NCBI GenBank assembly: GCA_012517755.1
Contig: JAAYUH010000093.1
Coordinates: 1-10,443 of the forward strand
DNA: 10,443 bases
From: a bacterium
GTDB taxonomy: Bacteria > Caldisericota > Caldisericia > B22-G15
Direction of reading: 5' to 3'
Under the pieces are notes generated by a model. That model saw only the letters and a list, made by a program, of their open reading frames with translations, made no database searches and had not been told where the DNA came from. Positions 6,111 to 10,443 of the stretch are shown here, piece after piece. A program made the position numbers and the translations under genes. Numbering within the stretch: the stretch's first letter is position 1; each line of letters opens with the position of its first letter.

Positions 6111-7213
6111 AAGAATTTTTACAAGGTAATATTGCTGCATCTTATGGCGCAATTGACGGAGGAATAGATTTTTTCGCTGGTTATCCAATAACTCCTTCAA
6201 GTGAAATCTTAGAAACTTTTTCAAGAGAACTTCCTAAATTGGGTAAGGTTTTTTTACAAATGGAGGATGAACTATCTTCGATTTGTGCTGTTGTTGGATC
6301 TTCTCTAACAGGAAAAAGAGCGTTAACAGCAACTTCTGGTCCGGGATTTTCTTTAATGCAAGAAGGTATTGGTTACGCAACAATGGCTGAAGCACCATGC
6401 GTTATTATCAATGTTATGAGAGGAGGACCCTCAACAGGATTACCCACAAATGTTTCACAAGGAGATTATATGCAAAGTAAATGGGGAACGCATGGTGATC
6501 ATCCAATAATCATTTTTTCTCCAAAGAATCCCCAAGAATTTTATTGGCTAACAAGAGTTTCTTTTGATGTAGCTTTTTATTATAGGAATCCTGTAATTAT
6601 TTTATCTGATGAGAGCGTTGCTCATATGAGAACAGAGGTCGAAAGAACAGATCCTCCATATAATTTTAACTTCAGAGAAAAAGAAAAAATTGATTTACCC
6701 TTTAGTTTCGAATATGATTTAACTGAAAATCCTTTTATTGGTGAAGGAAAAAAGATTAAAATAACAGGTCTATTTCATGATGAGACAGGTTTTCCAACAA
6801 ATGAGCAAAATAAAGTAGAAATGAAAATGAATCACTTGATAAATAAAATTGAAAACAATAAAGAAAACCTTTTTATTTATGAAAGTGAGGGATTAGAAAA
6901 TGCAGATATTGCATTTATTGGATTTGGCATTATTGGTGGATTGGTTAAAGAATTGAAAAGAATCTTTGATGCTAAAGGTATAAAAAGTGGTTTTTTTAGA
7001 CCTATAACCTTAAATCCATTAGATGAAAATAAAATCATTGATCAATTTAAAAATATAAAAAAGATTTTTGTTATTGAACTCAACAAAGGACAATTATATT
7101 TTGACATTAAAAGAATTTTTTCTTGCGATAAAGAGATAAATTTTATTGGCTACACAAGAGGAGAAATCCCAACTATAACAGAAGTTTATAAGAAAATCGA
7201 GGAATTTTTATGA
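6107..7213 (+). CDS. korA: 2-oxoacid:ferredoxin oxidoreductase alpha subunit, probably 2-oxoglutarate type
   Basis: Pairs with KorB to oxidise a 2-oxoacid plus CoA to acyl-CoA, CO2 and reduced ferredoxin, or the reverse. The 368 residues have the pyrimidine-binding domain with GYPITP at 25-30 and the QMEDE segment at 51-55, RGGPSTGLPT at 105-114, GLFHDETGFP at 221-230 (the stretch usual in KorA), and the C-terminal domain with FRPITLNPLD at 297-306 and ELNKGQL at 324-330. The length matches KorA. ATGA overlaps link it to korD upstream and korB downstream. Substrate choice between 2-oxoglutarate and branched-chain 2-oxoacids (VorB-like) cannot be settled from motifs; 2-oxoglutarate is favoured by the family pattern and by the nearby methylmalonyl-CoA epimerase gene. 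Confidence 0.92.
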   Translation: MKEFLQGNIAASYGAIDGGIDFFAGYPITPSSEILETFSRELPKLGKVFLQMEDELSSICAVVGSSLTGKRALTATSGPGFSLMQEGIGYATMAEAPCVIINVMRGGPSTGLPTNVSQGDYMQSKWGTHGDHPIIIFSPKNPQEFYWLTRVSFDVAFYYRNPVIILSDESVAHMRTEVERTDPPYNFNFREKEKIDLPFSFEYDLTENPFIGEGKKIKITGLFHDETGFPTNEQNKVEMKMNHLINKIENNKENLFIYESEGLENADIAFIGFGIIGGLVKELKRIFDAKGIKSGFFRPITLNPLDENKIIDQFKNIKKIFVIELNKGQLYFDIKRIFSCDKEINFIGYTRGEIPTITEVYKKIEEFL

Positions 7214-8019
7214 ATTGGAAAGATTATTTAGATTATTCTAAACTACCTACAATTTTCTGCCCTGGTTGTGGAATCGGTATAGGTTTAAGAGCAATTCTCC
7301 AATCATTGTCAGATTTAAATATAAAAAAAGAGGATATCATTTTTGTTTCAGGAATTGGATGTTCTTCAAGAATACCAGGTTATCTTGATTTAGATTCATT
7401 ACATACCTTACATGGAAGAGCAATTCCTTTTGCTACAGGAGTAAAATTATCATATCCAGAAAAAAATGTTATTGTTATAACTGGTGATGGAGATGGTTTA
7501 TCTATTGGTGGAAATCATATGATACATGCTGCGAGAAGAAACATCAATATCAAAACATTCCTTTTCAATAATATGACATATGGAATGACAGGTGGACAAG
7601 CATCTCCTACAACGCCACTTAATAAAATAACATCTACAACACCATATGGAAAATATGATTCAAATTTTGATTCAGTTGAATTATTAAAAGGTGCAAATGC
7701 AGGTTTTATAGCAAGAGGTAGCGTCTATCATTACAATATGCTTTTAAAAATAGTTAAACAATCAATAACTTATAAAGGTTTTTCATTTGTAGAGATACTA
7801 TCTCCATGTCCAACTTATTATGGACGATTACAAGGATTTGAAGACCCAGCAAAATTTTTTGTTAAGCAGAAAGATTTTGTCTATAGTTTAGATCAAAAAG
7901 ATAGAATCAAAGAAGAAGAAAAAAAAGATAAATTACCAATTGGAATATTTAAAAATGAGGAAAGTGAAACATTTGAGGAAATTTATTTTAAGATAGTTGA
8001 AGGTTTAAAAACAAAATGA
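7210..8019 (+). CDS. korB: 2-oxoacid:ferredoxin oxidoreductase beta subunit, thiamine-diphosphate binding
   Basis: Catalytic subunit that binds thiamine diphosphate and one [4Fe-4S] cluster. The 269 residues contain CPGCG at 17-21, GIGCSSRIPGY at 48-58, TLHGRAIPFATG at 66-77, the diphosphate/Mg motif GDGDGLSIGGNH starting at 92 and ending with N121 in FNN, and YGMTGGQASPTT at 124-135. C17, C20, C51 and C200 (in SPCPTYYGR) are the expected four cluster ligands, so the subunit looks catalytically complete. The ATG overlaps the korA stop, with GAGGA about 7 bases upstream, and the stop overlaps korC. The length and motif set fit KorB; PorB/VorB-type paralogues are the alternative. Confidence 0.93.
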   Translation: MNWKDYLDYSKLPTIFCPGCGIGIGLRAILQSLSDLNIKKEDIIFVSGIGCSSRIPGYLDLDSLHTLHGRAIPFATGVKLSYPEKNVIVITGDGDGLSIGGNHMIHAARRNINIKTFLFNNMTYGMTGGQASPTTPLNKITSTTPYGKYDSNFDSVELLKGANAGFIARGSVYHYNMLLKIVKQSITYKGFSFVEILSPCPTYYGRLQGFEDPAKFFVKQKDFVYSLDQKDRIKEEEKKDKLPIGIFKNEESETFEEIYFKIVEGLKTK

Positions 8020-8567
8020 AAAAAACTTTTGTTTTTTGTGGCAAAGGTGGTCAAGGTATAATATTTGTAGCTAATTTATTATCACAATCAGCTATAAATG
8101 AAAATCTACATTCAATTCAAACTCAAATTTATACAGCTGCTCAAAGAGGTGATGTTTCAAAATCAGAAGTTATAATTTCTGATTATCAAATTGATTATCC
8201 AAAAATAGAATCTGCCGATTATTTTATATCTTTAACAAAAAAGTCACTCTTAAAATTTAGAGAGTTAATAAATGACAATACAATTATAATTTTTGATAAT
8301 ACATATGAAGATTTTAGCGATGATCTTTTCAAAAAAAATGTAATATATAAATTACCTTTTACAAAAAACTCTTTTGATTATTTTAATAGATGTGATTATA
8401 CAAATATAATAACCCTTGGCTTTTTAATTAAATTAATTGATATTATTAAAGAAGATTCTGTAATAAAATCCTTAGAAAAATTTAAAAAGGATTTAGATAA
8501 TAATAAAAAGGCATTTTTTATAGGTATAAATTTGTATAATAATTCTTTAATTAAAAAGGAGGTTTAA
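8016..8567 (+). CDS. korC: 2-oxoacid:ferredoxin oxidoreductase gamma subunit
   Basis: Non-catalytic gamma subunit of the complex, thought to help bind CoA and hold the assembly. The 183 residues begin with the nucleotide-binding-like GKGGQGI at 9-15, followed by QTQIYTAAQRGDVSKSEVIISD, the counterpart of the family's ARGGxSxSEVxISD segment, and the typical ID.P.I..AD....L pattern. The second Gly of the usual RGG is Asp here. The C-terminal third is Lys/Asn-rich and weakly conserved. It is the last of four overlapping kor genes, and mce begins one base after its stop. Its ribosome site is weak, so translation probably depends on coupling to korB. Confidence 0.9.
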   Translation: MKKTFVFCGKGGQGIIFVANLLSQSAINENLHSIQTQIYTAAQRGDVSKSEVIISDYQIDYPKIESADYFISLTKKSLLKFRELINDNTIIIFDNTYEDFSDDLFKKNVIYKLPFTKNSFDYFNRCDYTNIITLGFLIKLIDIIKEDSVIKSLEKFKKDLDNNKKAFFIGINLYNNSLIKKEV

Positions 8568-8568
8568 T

Positions 8569-8967
8569 TTGTTTGAAAAGATTCATCATATAGGAATTGC
8601 AGTAGAAAATTTAGAAGATAGTATGAAATTTTATGAAAATACCTTTAATTTTAAAATTCAATTTATAGAAGAATTGAAAGAAAATAAAGTAAAAGTTGCA
8701 AGTTTCAAAATAGGTGATGTTAATATTGAATTACTTGAACCCTTAACTGATGATTCTCCAATTAAATCTTTTCTTAATAAAAGAGGAGAAGGAATTCAAC
8801 ATATAGCATTTCTTGTAAAAGATATATATAAAACTTTAGAAGAATTAAAAGAAAAAGGTGTTTCTTTAATTGATGAAAAACCAAGATACGGTTCGCATAA
8901 TACAAAAATAGCTTTTATACATCCAAAAAGTACCTTTGGTGTATTAATTGAACTTGTAGAAGAATGA
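8569..8967 (+). CDS. mce: Methylmalonyl-CoA epimerase (VOC family)
   Basis: Interconverts (R)- and (S)-methylmalonyl-CoA, joining succinyl-CoA (through the mutase) to propionyl-CoA. The 132 residues match bacterial epimerases closely: HHIGIAV at 6-12 with the metal ligand H7, IELLEP at 53-58, the stretch SPIKSFLNKRGEGIQHIAF with the metal ligand H78, DEKPRYGSH at 102-110, and IHPKSTFGVLIELVE with the metal ligand E128. Start is TTG with a strong AAGGAGG six bases upstream; the next Met falls inside the domain. Other VOC enzymes such as glyoxalase I are less likely given these motifs. Neither the mutase nor a decarboxylase gene is in the window. The stop overlaps the next gene by four bases. 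Confidence 0.92.
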   Translation: MFEKIHHIGIAVENLEDSMKFYENTFNFKIQFIEELKENKVKVASFKIGDVNIELLEPLTDDSPIKSFLNKRGEGIQHIAFLVKDIYKTLEELKEKGVSLIDEKPRYGSHNTKIAFIHPKSTFGVLIELVEE

Positions 8968-9470
8968 AAAAGATATTTACATTTTTATTCATATTTATTT
9001 TTTCTTTACCATTTATAAAAGTTGATAAATCTCTTTTTGTTATTGTTTATGAAAAAGAAGATGATTTTTTAGTTTTTCCTGTAGCAATTGGCAATAATCA
9101 AACAAATACTAAAGAAGGGGTTTTTAAAATAACTGGTAAAAGTATAAATCCAAAATGGTATTTTGAGAATAAAATCTATCCTCCATATATTGAAAATAAA
9201 GAAAATGCACTTGGAATAAGATGGATAGCGCTTGCATGGATTACTTATGGAATACATGGAACAAATGACCCCTTTTCAATTGGAAAAAATGTATCTTTAG
9301 GTTGTGTAAGATTACAGAACGAAGATGTTAAAGTTTTATATGAAAAGGTAAATGTAGGTGATGAAGTTTTAATATATTCTTCAGAAATAGACGAAGATTT
9401 ATCAAAATCAATTTCATTATTATTAAATTTTTATGATTTAAAAAAATTTATCATTAGAGAAGGTCGTTAA
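8964..9470 (+). CDS. YkuD-type L,D-transpeptidase, exported
   Basis: Probably forms 3-3 peptidoglycan cross-links or attaches peptides to the wall, acting outside the cytoplasmic membrane. The 168 residues start with MKKIF and a hydrophobic segment to about residue 18, a signal peptide or N-terminal anchor with no clear AxA cleavage site. The YkuD domain follows: PVAIGNNQTNTKEGVF at 39-54, NPKWY at 62-66, LGIRWIAL at 83-90, IHGTN at 97-101 with H98, and SLGCVRL at 111-117 with the catalytic Cys114 and Arg116. There is no LysM or other wall-binding domain, so this is a minimal enzyme. The ATG overlaps the mce stop and lacks a good ribosome site, suggesting coupling. Its presence implies a peptidoglycan wall. 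Confidence 0.9.
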   Translation: MKKIFTFLFIFIFSLPFIKVDKSLFVIVYEKEDDFLVFPVAIGNNQTNTKEGVFKITGKSINPKWYFENKIYPPYIENKENALGIRWIALAWITYGIHGTNDPFSIGKNVSLGCVRLQNEDVKVLYEKVNVGDEVLIYSSEIDEDLSKSISLLLNFYDLKKFIIREGR

Positions 9471-9482
9471 TTGGAGGAAAAA

Positions 9483-10443
9483 ATGGATTTAAATTTAATT
9501 AAAGATTTAGTTTTTGTTGAAGGTGTTTCAGGTTTTGAATCTAAAATAAGAGGAAAAATAAAAAATGAAATTGAAAAATCAAAACCTGATGATATAAAAA
9601 TAGATAATCTTGGAAATTTAATTGCTATAAAAAAAGGTAAATCAGACAATTTTATTTTATTTGTAGCCCATATGGATGAATTAGGACTTGTTGTTTCAGC
9701 AATCGATGAAGATGGTTTAATCTCTTTTAAAAAGATTGGTGGAATTGATGACAAAATTTTACCATCAAGATTTTTCAGAATTTTAGGTTCAAAAGGTGAA
9801 GTTGTAGGAGTTACAGGATTATTACCTCCTCATTTGTCAATAGATAACAAAACATCTGAAAATACCATTCCTTGGTACAATCTAAAAATTGATATTGGAG
9901 CAAAATCTAAATCAGAAGTCTTAGAAAAAGGAATTGAAGTTGGAACTCCAATAGTTTTCCAAAAAGAGTTTTATACTAATGATGATTTAATTATTTCAAG
10001 AGGTTTAGATGATAGAGTTGGAGTTTATATTTTAACAAAAATTCTTGAATTTTTTAAAGAAAAAAAACCATATAATAACATAATTATAGCATTTACAGTT
10101 GAAGAAGAGATAGGACTTAGAGGTGCTTCAGTTTTAGCAAACAATTTCAATCCAGATTTTGTTATTGCTATAGATTCTATGTCTTCAACAGACATCTATA
10201 ACACTCCATCTATTTATAAAAATTCTATTAATTTGGGTTTTGGACCTGTGATAAGAAAAGTTGATGCAAGAATGATTGTAGATGAAGATGTTTTTGATTT
10301 TATAAAAAATATAGCAAATAAAGGTGAAATTCCTTATCAGATAGGAGTTAGTGGGGGTTCAACAGATGCAAGTATTATAGAAATATCTAATAAAGGATAT
10401 AAGTCAGTTCCTTTATGTGTTCCAATTAGATATACACATTCAA
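9483..10443 (+). CDS. M42-family metalloaminopeptidase, 3'-truncated by the window end
   Basis: Predicted cytoplasmic di-metal aminopeptidase of the TET/CelM/glutamyl-aminopeptidase group, which usually forms large tetrahedral 12-mers that finish peptide breakdown. The first 320 residues are visible and the frame is open to the last base. Motifs: AHMDELG at 62-68 (ligand H63, D65), RGLDDRVG at 173-180 (bridging D176), TVEEEIGLRGA at 205-215 (catalytic and ligand Glu), AIDSMS at 229-234 (D231), GGSTDAS at 291-297 and YTHS at the very end (ligand His319). All metal and catalytic residues are therefore present, and only a short C-terminus is missing. The ATG is set by GGAGG five bases upstream; an in-frame TTG at 9471 overlaps that site and is rejected. 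It lies 12 bases after the transpeptidase stop. Confidence 0.95.
   Translation, partial: MDLNLIKDLVFVEGVSGFESKIRGKIKNEIEKSKPDDIKIDNLGNLIAIKKGKSDNFILFVAHMDELGLVVSAIDEDGLISFKKIGGIDDKILPSRFFRILGSKGEVVGVTGLLPPHLSIDNKTSENTIPWYNLKIDIGAKSKSEVLEKGIEVGTPIVFQKEFYTNDDLIISRGLDDRVGVYILTKILEFFKEKKPYNNIIIAFTVEEEIGLRGASVLANNFNPDFVIAIDSMSSTDIYNTPSIYKNSINLGFGPVIRKVDARMIVDEDVFDFIKNIANKGEIPYQIGVSGGSTDASIIEISNKGYKSVPLCVPIRYTHS

Noticed and set aside
9069..9257. Minus-strand open frame of 62 codons inside the transpeptidase gene
   Set aside because: It is antisense to the YkuD domain and shows no family features.
9467..9754. Minus-strand open frame of 95 codons at the start of the M42 gene
   Set aside because: The plus strand encodes the M42 N-terminus with an ideal ribosome site and continues in frame for 320 residues; the minus frame is a shadow.
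1..10443. A mobile element, CRISPR array, phage region or defence system
   Set aside because: Every base except about 140 intergenic ones lies in recognised housekeeping genes of uniform composition; no repeats, integrase, transposase or array was seen.

Overview
The window is a dense, very AT-rich stretch of a bacterial chromosome (Arg mostly AGA, many Lys, Glu and Ile codons). It is bacterial rather than archaeal: it has a long Rel-type (p)ppGpp enzyme, D-aminoacyl-tRNA deacylase, an Ffh with bacterial M-domain layout and a YkuD L,D-transpeptidase. A ferredoxin-linked 2-oxoacid oxidoreductase points to an anaerobe. The M42 aminopeptidase, methionine-poor Ffh M domain and AGA bias would fit a thermophile such as those in Thermotogota, Dictyoglomota or Caldisericota, but this is a guess and I cannot place the genome firmly.

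Layout. (1) 1-1718, plus strand: the 3' part of rel, entering from outside the window, then dtd, joined by a TAATG overlap. (2) 1698-4549, minus strand: a PHP-domain hydrolase, then mtnP and mtnA of 5'-methylthioadenosine salvage. mtnA converges on dtd and overlaps its end by 21 bp. (3) 4550-4617: a 68-bp divergent intergenic region with a near-consensus sigma70 promoter for ffh and a weaker one for the PHP gene. (4) 4618 to the end, plus strand: a tightly packed run of ffh, korD, korA, korB, korC, mce, a YkuD L,D-transpeptidase gene and an M42 aminopeptidase gene cut by the window end. Most junctions are 4-bp stop/start overlaps.

How the genes fit together. MtnP and MtnA are consecutive steps of methylthio-nucleoside salvage. 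KorDABC makes succinyl-CoA (or another acyl-CoA) and reduced ferredoxin. Methylmalonyl-CoA epimerase, one base downstream, would connect succinyl-CoA to propionyl-CoA through methylmalonyl-CoA. Ffh, the transpeptidase and the peptidase look like housekeeping genes carried in the same transcript.

I see no mobile element, CRISPR array, RNA gene or defence system, and no intergenic gap above 70 bp. Nothing here looks like a new multi-gene system. The points worth a second look are family-level: an Ffh with altered GTPase motifs and an apparently leaderless transcript, a Rel with a shortened helical domain, and an MtnP whose purine-site residues suggest methylthioinosine rather than methylthioadenosine.
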